14,006 bases of DNA from Deltaproteobacteria bacterium UBA7527 (GCA_002478225.1 DLMV01000006.1:463-14468), one strand, 5' to 3'. Counted from the stretch's first letter, positions 1-7,491 are shown. Notes: generated by a model from the letters alone, not told the origin. Numbers and translations are program-made.

Positions 1-682
1 AAGCGTTTCTGCTCATGGCAATGACCCCAAGTTTCCGCGGCCTTCCGTTCGATGGGCCGTCCCCGTCCATACCGAGAATGCCGTCAAGGACCGTCAGGTG
101 AGGGTTGACTATGGTATGAATATCGATGAGGGTCGACGCAAAAAGCATCCTGTCCTGTCCCGCCCGGAGGTGCCACCGTGCCTTTTCAAGCGAATGAATG
201 AAGCCGAAGGTATTTTTCACACCCAGGGTCATGCCCATCATCGCATGGGTCTTAAGCTTGGGAAGATTTATAATGAGGTCATAATCATCTGGATCTTCAC
301 CGAAAGTAAACCGCTTATATGGTGATATTCCATCAAAATTCTTTATTATATTTCTATTGAAAGAAGAAATACTTAAACCATAATATCTGATAACATCCAT
401 AATACCGCAATATTCAAGCACTTTTGATGTTGACTCGTAGCCTGGACTGTCGCCAACTGCGATCCGACACCCGTGATCCAGAAGGATTTCGCTGAATGCC
501 CTTATGAACTCAGGATGGGTTGTGACCGCTTTTTCTGGTGCTTTACCGGATAAGAGATTAGGCTTCAGGAGGACCTTTGATCTGTCAATATGGAGACCGA
601 GGACCTGAAGACCTTTCGCAAAAAGATCTTTCAGCTCCTTTTGCTCGTAATGGTCACATGTTTCCAGGAGAACCTTTTCCAA
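1..682 (-). CDS. DUF362 family protein (partial; C-terminus beyond the left edge)
   Basis: About 227 N-terminal residues of a DUF362 protein are visible. The start is TTG at 682-680: an in-frame TGA lies directly upstream, an AGAGGG Shine-Dalgarno lies about 7 nt before it, and no in-frame ATG occurs until much later. The N-terminus has the usual family layout: a short strand with an early Cys (KVLLETCDHYEQ), then VLLKPNLLSGKAPEKAVTTHP, then GDSPG. Further in are INLPKLKTHAMMGMTLGVKN and LDGILGMDGDGPSNG, two of the most conserved family blocks. Many relatives carry a C-terminal 4Fe-4S ferredoxin domain, which would lie outside the window. The gene overlaps the end of the lipoprotein gene by 29 nt, so the two are probably co-translated. 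The biochemical role of DUF362 is not settled. The family call is secure; the function is unknown. Confidence 0.88.
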   Translation of the reverse strand, partial: MEKVLLETCDHYEQKELKDLFAKGLQVLGLHIDRSKVLLKPNLLSGKAPEKAVTTHPEFIRAFSEILLDHGCRIAVGDSPGYESTSKVLEYCGIMDVIRYYGLSISSFNRNIIKNFDGISPYKRFTFGEDPDDYDLIINLPKLKTHAMMGMTLGVKNTFGFIHSLEKARWHLRAGQDRMLFASTLIDIHTIVNPHLTVLDGILGMDGDGPSNGRPRKLGVIAMSRNA

Positions 683-1205
683 TCACGGACCCTCTGTCAA
701 ATGACGCCTCGAGGAACTCTATGCAGATATGACCGTCGGTACCGTGCCAGCATATCGTGTTTTCATCGTTGTCAAGCCTGTAGGCTACCGTATATCCTCT
801 CCGCTGTACAACCAACGAACCTTTCCCGCCAGATTCCCCGACGCCTTTCATCGTTATGTCTTCGATAAAATCGCTCAATCGTATGCCGAACTCTTTCTCG
901 AACTTACTTTCATCCTTATCTTTCATCTCCTGGTTCTCAATGAGAAATCCGTTTCTGTCTTTTTTGATGTACATGACGGTATTGCCAAAAGGTCCATAGA
1001 CCTCAACGAGAATCACATCAGGATAGTCAACCTGTAAAGACATGGTGCCGGAATAGGTCATTTCTCTCCACGACATGTCGAGCTCGCAAAGGGCAGCCAT
1101 ATATACGATACTGTGGGGCCAATCAATACGCGCAGCCTTTTTGGGAAGGATAGCGCAGGCGTTCAGAGTGACCGCCAGGCAAAGTATGATGATTTTTGTC
1201 TTCAT
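654..1205 (-). CDS. LolB-like outer-membrane lipoprotein
   Basis: A 183-residue lipoprotein. It begins with a basic-hydrophobic signal peptide ending in a lipobox, LNAC, with Cys at residue 17. The residue after it is Ala, so under the +2 rule it would be sorted to the outer membrane. I chose ATG 1205 because it places the lipobox correctly; an in-frame GTG at 1226 would add seven residues without helping. The mature part resembles LolB, the outer-membrane receptor that takes lipoproteins from LolA: an extended beta pattern with LVEVYGPFGNTVMYI, comparable to the LRLYGPLGQT block of LolB, followed by strands and a short helix. Similarity is weak by eye, so DUF4292-type proteins of the same fold remain possible. 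The gene lies downstream of a TPR gene, as lolB does in Pseudomonas. It overlaps the DUF362 gene by 29 nt. Confidence 0.65.
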   Translation of the reverse strand: MKTKIIILCLAVTLNACAILPKKAARIDWPHSIVYMAALCELDMSWREMTYSGTMSLQVDYPDVILVEVYGPFGNTVMYIKKDRNGFLIENQEMKDKDESKFEKEFGIRLSDFIEDITMKGVGESGGKGSLVVQRRGYTVAYRLDNDENTICWHGTDGHICIEFLEASFDRGSVIGKGSPGNM

Positions 1206-1390
1206 GGATCGTAAGGAAAATGTCACTTGTTACTTGATGCTCGATACTTGATGTGATGCGTCACTCGTTGCTCGTCGCTCGATGCTCGCGATGGCAATAC
1301 CAAAAACTTGTTTTTTGGCCCTCGTTCCTTGTTTCTCGTAATTCACATGACCAGCATCCAGCATCTAGTTTACCATGGGCAGCACATGTT
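1206..1390. repeat. Intergenic island of degenerate TCGATGCT / CCAGCATC words
   Basis: This gap between the TPR stop and the lipoprotein start has no gene. Positions 1226-1290 are a run of variants of an 8-9 nt word (ACTTGATG, CTCGATAC, CTCGTTG, CTCGTCG, CTCGATG). Positions 1319-1371 carry a second stretch (CCCTCGTTCCTTG ... CCAGCATCCAGCATCTAG) that recurs in diverged form at 8650-8708. Between them, 1300-1318 is a hairpin with CCAAAAAC and GTTTTTTGG arms and a 2-nt loop. It has no following U-run on the minus strand, so I do not call it a terminator. Confidence 0.7.
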
Positions 1391-3070
1391 TCACTTCTTG
1401 TTGTCTTTGAGCTGTTTTATCTTTTCCTCAAGGGTCTTTATTTTTTCTTCTTTCTTTTCCAGCTGGATGGATTTGTCATAGTAATGGATTGCCTTTGAAT
1501 GTTCTTTCATGCTCGCATAAACGTCACCGAGGTGTTCTGCAATGGTCGGGTCATCGGGCATTAGTTGATGCGCCTTCAGTATTGCTGTCAGGGCTTTTGC
1601 ATAATCGCCCTTTTTGTAGTAAACCCACCCAAGGCTGTCGAGAATATATCCATCGTCAGGTTTCTTGGCAATAGCTTTTATGATCATGGCTTCAGCTTCG
1701 TCGAGCTTGATCCCTTTTTCAGCCCAGGTATAACCGATGAAATTCAACGCATTGGCATATTCTGGATCGATCTTCAATACCTCTTCCATGAATGTCAGCG
1801 CCGTGTCGGTGTTCCCTTTTTTTTCGTGCAGCATGCCGATCTGGTATAAGGCATCCGTGTTGTTCGGTTCAATCTTCAGCGCTTCTTCCAACAATGCGAT
1901 GCCTTTTGCGTAATCCATCTTTTCTTCATAAAGCATTGATATCAGCATATAGATCTCTGCAGTATGCTTTACCTCATCAAGAAAGCGCTCCATTGCTTTG
2001 ATGCCATCATCTAAAGCGCCTGTCTTGATGTAAAGAAATGCGAGGTTCTTTAATGCGTTGGAGAACTCATCCGATTTTGGATCAACCTTAAGGAACTCTT
2101 CTATGGCTTTTTTGGGATCCCCTTTCTCTTTCCATGACATGGCAAGGTAGAGTCTAACGATATTGTTGCCTGGGACAGAGGCGAGCACAAAGTTGAATTC
2201 CCTTATTGCCTCGTCGAACCTCCTTTTTTCAAGGTGAAGAAGACCTATACGTATTCTTATGGAAAGGTCCTTTCTGTCGATGCCGGACAGCTCTTCGAAC
2301 TCGACGATCGCTTTATCGTACTCCTTTTGCTTGATGAATATCGCGGCGATCCTTGAACGTGCTTTTTTATTCGTGGGATCTGTTGAGATCACTTTCTGGT
2401 AATATTCTATTGCTTCCTTAAGGTTGCCTTGAATCTCACTGATCGTACCGAGATCGAGCAGCGCCGGTTCAAAGTTTGGCTTTAACTCAAGGACCTTATC
2501 GTAGAGGGCCACTGCCTTCTTATAGTCTTTGATCTCGGCAGAGAGCCGTGCGGTATAATAGAGGGATATAATATTTTCGCTGTCGTACAGGAGTATTTTT
2601 TCGTAGATGGACAATGCGTCTTTATAGCGTTTCTCTGCAACGTAAAGGGAACCGAGATAGAGATGCGCCTCTGTATCTTCCGGATTGAGGGCAATGCATT
2701 TCTCGTAAAGGGTCTTTGCCCTGGCGAGATCGCCTTTTGCCGAGTAAGTACCGGCAAGAAGGAACAGGGCATCACGGTTCGTTGGATTGATCTCAATTGC
2801 CTCTTTGAGCAGTTCCTCTGCCTTGTTCGTTTCCCCCTTTTTGATATAGAGGAAGGCAAGCTCTGCCCTGATCTCAGAAGAAGCCGGATTAAACTTCAAT
2901 GCTGTCCCGTAGTATGCCAGGGCTGCTTCATGGTCGCCGCCGAGTTCGCTCCTGTAGCCTTTTAAAAAGAATTCGATCGATGATGAATAATCGCTTCCAA
3001 GAATGGGCAATGGCAGCAAAATGAGCAGTATAACAACGAGAAACCTTTTCATCGCAGAAAATAATACCAT
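1391..3070 (-). CDS. Secreted tetratricopeptide-repeat protein (LbcA-like architecture)
   Basis: A 559-residue TPR protein. I chose ATG 3070 because AAGGA lies 5 nt upstream; the next ATG (3052) has no such site, although it would also leave a signal peptide. The N-terminus (MKRFLVVILLILLPLPILG within the first 26 residues) is a signal peptide or anchor with no lipobox Cys. The rest is a near-continuous array of about fourteen or more 34-residue TPR units (for example AELAFLYIKKGETNKAEELL and LDSLGWVYYKKGDYAKAL). A charged coiled-coil tail of alternating K and E (KKEEKIKTLEEKIKQLKDNKK-like) closes it. The C-terminal repeats, with LDSLGWVYYKKGDY followed by PDDPTIAEHLGDVY, match the conserved end of the TPR protein encoded beside lolB in Pseudomonas (LbcA, the CtpA protease partner). 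It probably acts in the periplasm as a scaffold. The TPR call is certain; LbcA-like function is inference from layout. Confidence 0.92.
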   Translation of the reverse strand: MVLFSAMKRFLVVILLILLPLPILGSDYSSSIEFFLKGYRSELGGDHEAALAYYGTALKFNPASSEIRAELAFLYIKKGETNKAEELLKEAIEINPTNRDALFLLAGTYSAKGDLARAKTLYEKCIALNPEDTEAHLYLGSLYVAEKRYKDALSIYEKILLYDSENIISLYYTARLSAEIKDYKKAVALYDKVLELKPNFEPALLDLGTISEIQGNLKEAIEYYQKVISTDPTNKKARSRIAAIFIKQKEYDKAIVEFEELSGIDRKDLSIRIRIGLLHLEKRRFDEAIREFNFVLASVPGNNIVRLYLAMSWKEKGDPKKAIEEFLKVDPKSDEFSNALKNLAFLYIKTGALDDGIKAMERFLDEVKHTAEIYMLISMLYEEKMDYAKGIALLEEALKIEPNNTDALYQIGMLHEKKGNTDTALTFMEEVLKIDPEYANALNFIGYTWAEKGIKLDEAEAMIIKAIAKKPDDGYILDSLGWVYYKKGDYAKALTAILKAHQLMPDDPTIAEHLGDVYASMKEHSKAIHYYDKSIQLEKKEEKIKTLEEKIKQLKDNKK

Positions 3071-3266
3071 ATGTATCCTTGAAAATCCATATTCAGACAG
3101 CCCACAACAGATCAGATACTGGACACTCGTCGCTGGATACTGGTGAAGACCACATGAGGGATGAGCCGGAGATTTCAATATCATCGCGAGGAGTGAAGCG
3201 ATGAGGCTGTTGCAAGTATCCAGTATCGAGCACCCAGCATCTTGCTTGCTGTCAGTTATGATCTTT
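3071..3266. repeat. Intergenic island: inverted GGATACTGG-type arms around a CATCGCGAGGAG element
   Basis: No gene here. The left arm, 3114-3147, is built of ACTGGACAC, CTCGTCG and CTGGATACTGG words. The right arm, 3213-3250, is built of GTATCCAG, TATCGAG and CACCCAGCATC. Read on opposite strands, the arms match at about 20 of 27 positions by my hand alignment. Between them, 3181-3212 (TCATCGCGAGGAGTGAAGCG then ATGAGGCTG) resembles the dispersed CATTGCGAGGAG...GAAGCAATC element seen in many environmental bacterial genomes. CATCGC and GCGATG inside it can pair. Confidence 0.65.
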
Positions 3267-3947
3267 TTACCGTATCATCCTGCCGATGCGGGACCACCGA
3301 ACATAATGCAGAGGATCGTCCGGATTTTTTTCCCATGAGAAGTAGAGTACAAAGGCCTTTCCCACAAGATCTTCCTTCCTGACAAATCCCCAGAATCTGC
3401 TGTCGAGACTTCTGTCCCTGTTGTCGCCCATGACGAAATAAGAGTCCTTGGGCACCTTCACGGGCTGCAAGTTGTCTTTGGGGGAGAGAAACCCGGGTAC
3501 TGACGGTTCATTGGATCGGAATCCCCAGGGATCCTGTATCTTTTTCCCATTTACATAGATGATCTTGTCTTTAATCTCCAGGGTGTCGCCCTCTCCGGCA
3601 ATAACCCTCTTTATGAAGTCCTTGCTCCTGTCCACGGGGTAGCGGAAGACGATGACATCGCCCTGATTGGGTTTGTCGAGCTCAAAGATAACAATATCAG
3701 TAAAAGGCACTTTTACGACGTAGCTCAATCTGTTGACAAGAAGGTGATCGCCGATAAGGAGCGTTGGCTCCATGGAACTTGATGGTATCTTAAATGCCTG
3801 AATGAAAAAACTGCGGACAAAAAAGGCAATGAGCGCTGCTATGATAAGGGACTCGATATATTCCCTGGTCTTGCTCTTGGTCTTCCGAAGCTCTATCGGC
3901 TTGCTATCTTGTGGCGGCGCCTCGTTCTTTTTATTCCTTTTACCCAT
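3267..3947 (-). CDS. lepB: Signal peptidase I
   Basis: A 226-residue type I signal peptidase, the membrane protease that removes signal peptides from exported proteins. A basic cytoplasmic stretch is followed by one membrane segment (about residues 32-52). The catalytic site is on the periplasmic side: the nucleophile is Ser58 in PSSSMEPTL (box B) and the general base is Lys113 in DFIKRVIAGEGD (box D). Box E, GDNRDRSLDSRFWGFV, lies at about 174-189. The length fits the short single-anchor forms. GGAGG sits 4 nt before ATG 3947, which fixes the start. The gene lies between argS and the secreted TPR protein, itself a likely LepB substrate. The LolB-like protein would instead need the lipoprotein peptidase LspA. 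Confidence 0.97.
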   Translation of the reverse strand: MGKRNKKNEAPPQDSKPIELRKTKSKTREYIESLIIAALIAFFVRSFFIQAFKIPSSSMEPTLLIGDHLLVNRLSYVVKVPFTDIVIFELDKPNQGDVIVFRYPVDRSKDFIKRVIAGEGDTLEIKDKIIYVNGKKIQDPWGFRSNEPSVPGFLSPKDNLQPVKVPKDSYFVMGDNRDRSLDSRFWGFVRKEDLVGKAFVLYFSWEKNPDDPLHYVRWSRIGRMIR

Positions 3948-3963
3948 CTATCCTCCGTAAACC

Positions 3964-4022
3964 CGTAAGTCGTGAGGCGTGAGTCGTAAGGGGTTGGATC
4001 GCCTAACGCCTGACGCCTTACG
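3964..4022. repeat. Palindromic CGTAAG/GGCGTGAG intergenic repeat (copy 1)
   Basis: The left arm, 3964-3991, is a chain of CGTAAGT, CGTGAGG, CGTGAGT and CGTAAGG words. The right arm, 4000-4022 (GCCTAACGCCTGACGCCTTA core), is the same word family on the other strand, so the RNA could fold into an imperfect hairpin of about 20 bp around GGGTTGGAT. It lies just after the argS stop and before lepB. There is no clear U-run after it, so a terminator role is only possible. Confidence 0.7.
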
Positions 4023-4035
4023 TTTCACGGTATTT

Positions 4036-5694
4036 TTACATCTTCTCCGGCGCTGATACGCCGAGAACATTGAGGCCTGACCGGATCACCTCTCTGAGCA
4101 TGTAAAGAAGCAGCAACCTCGCAAGGGTCAGTTCCCTGTCGTCGCCAAGCACCCTCGTCTTATTATAGTAACTGTGAAAATTCCCCACAAGGTCAAGAAG
4201 ATAAAAGGTTATCCTGTGCGGTTCAAAGCTCCTGGCGCACCCTTCAATGACGTCATGAAAATGAATGATCCCTTTTATCAGATTGATCTCGTCCTCCTGT
4301 GCCAAAAGCCGCAGATCGGCATTTTTTAATTGATCAGCATCAATGCCCTCATCCCCGGCGTTCCTGAAGATGCTCATGATCCTCGCGTAGGCGTACTGGA
4401 CATAATATACAGGGTTTTCATTCGAGGTCTTCTTGGCAAGATCGAGATCAAACTCGAGATGGGCGTCGCTTTTTCTCATGAGAAAAAAGAACCTCGCCGC
4501 ATCCCTGCCGACCTCGTCCAGGACCTCTCTCAATGTAGTAAACGCTCCGGCCCGCGTCGACATGCCGACCGGTTTTCCGTCCTTCAGGAGTGAAACGAAC
4601 TGGATCAGTATGACCTTCAGGTCTTCTTTGTCCTTTCCGAGCGCCTGGATCGCAGCCTTCAGACGCGGTATATACCCGTGATGGTCTGAACCCCATATAT
4701 CGACCAGCGTTCCATAAGCACGCCTGAATTTATCGAGATGATATGCAATATCGGATGTGAAGTAAGTCTTTTCCCCGTCGGATTTGATGAGGACCCTGTC
4801 CTCGTCCTTTTCAAAGGCGCTTGTCTTGAACCAGAAGGCGCCATCCTTCTCGTATGCGTACCCCTTGTCTTTCAGCAGACTAAGCGTGTCGTCAATGACG
4901 CCCCTTTCATAAAGCGCCGATTCTTTGTAATAATTGTCAAAATAGACACCGAAGTCTTCGAGATCCTTCACGATGCCGTCCATGATCACTTCGCCGGAGA
5001 ATCGCGCCATAAAAGCTATAGCGTCTTCCTCTCCTGAAGGGATATCGATATTCTTCTCGACGATCTCCCTGGCAAGGTCCTTGATATATTCGCCCTGGTA
5101 GAGGTCCTGCTCATAGGATACCTGCATGCCTTTTAACTCCTGCCAGCGGAGGAACGTTGATCTGCCAAGCGTCTTTATCTGCCTGCCGGCATCGTTGATA
5201 TAGTATTCCCTTGTTACGTTATAGCCGGCTTTCGAAAGGATGTTGGCGAGAACATCGCCGACAGCTGCCCCTCTGCCATGGCCTATATGCAAGGGGCCGG
5301 TAGGATTTGCACTGACGAACTCAATAAGCACCTTCTTCCCCTGGCCGGTTTCCGGGAAGAGGGCATCAACCCCTTCGGCATACACATCCTGCAAGAGCTT
5401 TTGCCAGATGGCATCTTTTACATAAAAATTGATGAAGCCCTTTCCTGCGACATCGATCTTGTCGCAAACGGCATTGAAATCCATGCGCCGTACGAGGATC
5501 CCTGCGGTCTCTTGCGGACTTTTTTTCAGGACCGGCGCAAGAAGGAACGCGATATTCGTGGAGTAGTCGCCGTGCCCTTCTTCCTTTGGGATTTCTATGA
5601 TAGGATTGATCTCTACGTTGACAGGGATGATGCCGTCTTTTTTACAACCTTCACATGCGTCCCTTATGATCGTCGCTATGGTTCTCTTGATCAT
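4036..5694 (-). CDS. argS: Arginyl-tRNA synthetase
   Basis: A 552-residue class I synthetase that charges tRNA-Arg in the cytoplasm. Domains in order: an N-terminal Add1/tRNA-recognition domain (about 1-110); a Rossmann catalytic domain with SANPTGPLHIGHGRG (HIGH at 136-139) and WGSDHHGYIPR; the KMSK-equivalent loop MSTR at 378-381, where ArgRS usually lacks the canonical lysine; and a helical DALR anticodon-binding domain ending in SAPEKM, as in the family. Three in-frame ATGs lie close together (5721, 5706, 5694). I chose 5694 because GGGAAG sits 4 nt upstream and the protein then begins near the family start, while 5721 has no ribosome site. The leader holds two small hairpins. Confidence 0.97.
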   Translation of the reverse strand: MIKRTIATIIRDACEGCKKDGIIPVNVEINPIIEIPKEEGHGDYSTNIAFLLAPVLKKSPQETAGILVRRMDFNAVCDKIDVAGKGFINFYVKDAIWQKLLQDVYAEGVDALFPETGQGKKVLIEFVSANPTGPLHIGHGRGAAVGDVLANILSKAGYNVTREYYINDAGRQIKTLGRSTFLRWQELKGMQVSYEQDLYQGEYIKDLAREIVEKNIDIPSGEEDAIAFMARFSGEVIMDGIVKDLEDFGVYFDNYYKESALYERGVIDDTLSLLKDKGYAYEKDGAFWFKTSAFEKDEDRVLIKSDGEKTYFTSDIAYHLDKFRRAYGTLVDIWGSDHHGYIPRLKAAIQALGKDKEDLKVILIQFVSLLKDGKPVGMSTRAGAFTTLREVLDEVGRDAARFFFLMRKSDAHLEFDLDLAKKTSNENPVYYVQYAYARIMSIFRNAGDEGIDADQLKNADLRLLAQEDEINLIKGIIHFHDVIEGCARSFEPHRITFYLLDLVGNFHSYYNKTRVLGDDRELTLARLLLLYMLREVIRSGLNVLGVSAPEKM

Positions 5695-5703
5695 CTGTCT
5701 TCC

Positions 5704-5756
5704 CATCCTTGATGGATGCATCTTTTGTGTAATCGGGACATCTGAGAGAGATGTCC
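5704..5756 (-). promoter_or_regulatory. Two tandem hairpins in the argS leader
   Basis: The first is 5736-5756, GGACATCT and AGATGTCC, a perfect 8-bp stem with a 5-nt loop. The second is 5704-5718, CATCC and GGATG with a 5-nt loop, which ends right against the GGGAAG ribosome site of argS. On the minus strand neither is followed by a U-run, so they are unlikely to be intrinsic terminators for the upstream gene. They could shape translation or stability of the argS mRNA. This is inference from sequence; I recognise no known riboswitch or T-box core. Confidence 0.45.
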
Positions 5757-5802
5757 TGGCTTCTTAAAAATTTTTTCTGACAGTCTTTTCTCCATGCACA
5801 TA

Positions 5803-6642
5803 TTACACAGAGCGATCGTTCTTCTCCCATGAAGCCTCCATGAATATCTCCTTATAGCAAGCAGGACGTCTCCCTTTCAAAATGGGCCATTCCCTTCGCA
5901 CATGCTGAAGGTATTCAAAATCAATATCTGCAAGGAGCACGCTGTCGGTTCTCCCCGTCGGTCCGCCGACAAGCTCACCCTCGGGATTAACGCAAAAGCT
6001 CATACCATAAAAGTCCTGCATGGCCTCGCTCCCGACCCTGTTTACGCGCATGATATAGACGCCGTTGGCAATGGCATTGCCGGATAGAACGGTTTGCCAG
6101 ATATGTTGAGATTTAAAAGCGCAGGCAGTCGGTGCGAAGATGATATCGGCCCCTTTGAGGCTGAGGATCTTGATGCCTTCCTGGTAAAAGTTATCCCATG
6201 AGACCTGGATCCCGATTGTGCCATGAGGTGTCTGGAAGACCGGAAGCCCCTGGTTGCCGGGAGAAAAATAGAACTTTTCATCCCAGAGCGGTATATCTGT
6301 GACATGAAGCTTTCTGTATGTGCCGATCGTTTTATCGCTGTTGAAAACGACCGAAGTGTTAAAATACTTCTGCCCTGATTTTTCAAATATGGGGAGGATA
6401 ACGACGCTGTCGGTCCCCTTAAGACTATTTTTAAAGAGCCGGATTGTGGGTCCGTTGGCCTTTTCAGCAAATTGTTGGGTATTTTCATCCCTGTCCTTTG
6501 GAAACCACTGCAGGTTAAAGAGTTCCTGAAAACAGATGAGCTTTGCATCCTCCCTGAGTGCCACCGCAAGGAGCTGCAGCGCCTTTTCATTGTTCCGTTC
6601 TTTGTCGGGAGAACAGGCGAATTGTATACCGGCTATTTTCAT
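5803..6642 (-). CDS. Nitrilase-superfamily (carbon-nitrogen hydrolase) protein with Ser in place of the catalytic Cys
   Basis: A 279-residue protein of the N-carbamoylputrescine amidase-like branch of the nitrilase superfamily. These enzymes hydrolyse C-N bonds with a Glu-Lys-Cys triad. Here Glu40 (ICFQELFN) and Lys111 (TYRKLHV) are in place, as is the branch block EKFYFSPGN. The nucleophile block, usually IGVxICWDQWFPE, reads IGIQVSWDNFYQE: the Cys is Ser148, codon TCA at 6201-6199. The rest of the fold (KGADIIFAPTA, NRVG, FYGMSF, RRPACYKE at the end) is full length with no stop or frameshift, so it looks maintained rather than decayed. It may be a non-catalytic binding protein or a weak serine enzyme. 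ATG 6642 is preferred over an in-frame TTG at 6651; the ribosome site is weak. It lies between rubrerythrin and argS with no obvious pathway partner. Confidence 0.9.
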   Translation of the reverse strand: MKIAGIQFACSPDKERNNEKALQLLAVALREDAKLICFQELFNLQWFPKDRDENTQQFAEKANGPTIRLFKNSLKGTDSVVILPIFEKSGQKYFNTSVVFNSDKTIGTYRKLHVTDIPLWDEKFYFSPGNQGLPVFQTPHGTIGIQVSWDNFYQEGIKILSLKGADIIFAPTACAFKSQHIWQTVLSGNAIANGVYIMRVNRVGSEAMQDFYGMSFCVNPEGELVGGPTGRTDSVLLADIDFEYLQHVRREWPILKGRRPACYKEIFMEASWEKNDRSV

Positions 6643-6731
6643 AATACGCAAAGAAAACTAACAGATGGAAAAGAGGCCTGTCAAGGAAAAAACCTGAACT
6701 GCAGCTTACAGCAGCCATCCCCAGAAAAATC

Positions 6732-6861
6732 CGTAAGTCGTTAGGCGTAAGGGGTAAGGGGACATAAAACCTGTAAAATGTGAAAGGTGAAAAGTAAAAG
6801 GTTTTAAACCCGAACACTTCACCGTAGTAGTTTTTTTACCCCTCACGCCTTACGACTTACG
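6732..6861. repeat. Nested inverted-repeat island (CGTAAGTCG arms around a GTGAAAAGTAAAA core)
   Basis: The outer arms are 6732-6757 (CGTAAGTCGTTAGGCG...) and 6836-6861 (...CGCCTTACGACTTACG). They are reverse complements at 24 of 26 positions and stand 78 nt apart. Inside, AAAACCT (6766-6772) and AGGTTTT (6799-6805) form a second dyad around GTGAAAGGTGAAAAGTAAAA, a word that recurs at 8588-8600. The arms belong to the same family as the element at 3964-4022. The island lies in the gap between the rubrerythrin stop and the nitrilase-family start. No gene is visible in 6643-6894. Confidence 0.8.
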
Positions 6862-6894
6862 AGATTCTTCTCCGTCATTACGAAAAATCCGGTT

Positions 6895-7470
6895 TTAGTA
6901 ATTCTCTGCCAGCAGTTCGTAATATGCCTGCTCATGGGCGCAGGCAGGACATTGCTCCGGGGCTTCTTTGCCTTCATAGACATAGCCGCAGTTCCTGCAT
7001 CTCCATTTTACGACCTTGTCTCTTTTGAAGACCCTGCCGTTCTCGATGTTGCCGATAAGGGCCCGGTACCTTTTCTCATGTTCCACCTCAACCTTGGCGA
7101 TCTCCCTGAATACCGTGGCTATCTCGCCGAAGCCTTCCTCATCTGCGATGCGCGCAGCTTCGGGGTAGAGTACCGAGTGTTCGAGGTTCTCGCCTGCCGC
7201 CGCCGCCTTCAGGTTGTCTATCGTTGTGCCGATTACGCCGGCAGGATATGATGCAGTTATCTCCACTTCGCCGCCTTCGAGGAATTTAAAGAATCTCTTC
7301 GCATGTTCTTTTTCATTGTCGGCGGTATCGGCAAAGAGCCACGATATCTGCTCGTACCCCTCCTTCCTGGCCTGTGATGAGAAATAGGTGTATCTGTTCC
7401 TTGCCTGCGATTCACCGGCAAAGCTTGCAAGCAAGCTGTGTTCTGTTCTTGTTCCTTTTACAGACTTCAT
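6895..7470 (-). CDS. rbr: Rubrerythrin
   Basis: A 191-residue rubrerythrin, a cytoplasmic di-iron peroxidase that reduces hydrogen peroxide in anaerobes with electrons from rubredoxin or NADH-linked donors. The N-terminal four-helix bundle supplies the di-iron ligands: Glu20, Glu53-x-x-His56, Glu94, Glu97 and the Glu128/Glu130-His131 group. The C-terminal rubredoxin-like domain carries CRNCG (Cys158, Cys161) and CPAC (Cys174, Cys177) for the FeS4 site. The length matches the classical Desulfovibrio-type protein. GGAGG lies 5 nt before ATG 7470. It follows perR and desulfoferrodoxin on the same strand, but a 220-nt gap full of repeats separates it, so it may have its own promoter. I found no PerR-box match in that gap. 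Confidence 0.97.
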   Translation of the reverse strand: MKSVKGTRTEHSLLASFAGESQARNRYTYFSSQARKEGYEQISWLFADTADNEKEHAKRFFKFLEGGEVEITASYPAGVIGTTIDNLKAAAAGENLEHSVLYPEAARIADEEGFGEIATVFREIAKVEVEHEKRYRALIGNIENGRVFKRDKVVKWRCRNCGYVYEGKEAPEQCPACAHEQAYYELLAENY

Positions 7471-7491
7471 AACATCCTCCTTAATTTAGTT

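Noticed and set aside
1300..1318. Intrinsic terminator after the TPR gene
   Set aside because: The hairpin is mostly A-T pairs and no U-run follows on the minus strand.
3071..3184. Coding extension of the TPR protein upstream of 3070
   Set aside because: The frame happens to stay open through a repeat island, but the added residues precede a clear ribosome site and signal peptide.
3964..4022. Intrinsic terminator of argS
   Set aside because: The stem is imperfect and lacks a U-run after it; the same words occur in other gaps, so a repeat family explains it better.
4330..5712. Long plus-strand open frames opposite argS
   Set aside because: They lack recognisable motifs and mirror the codon pattern of argS on the other strand.
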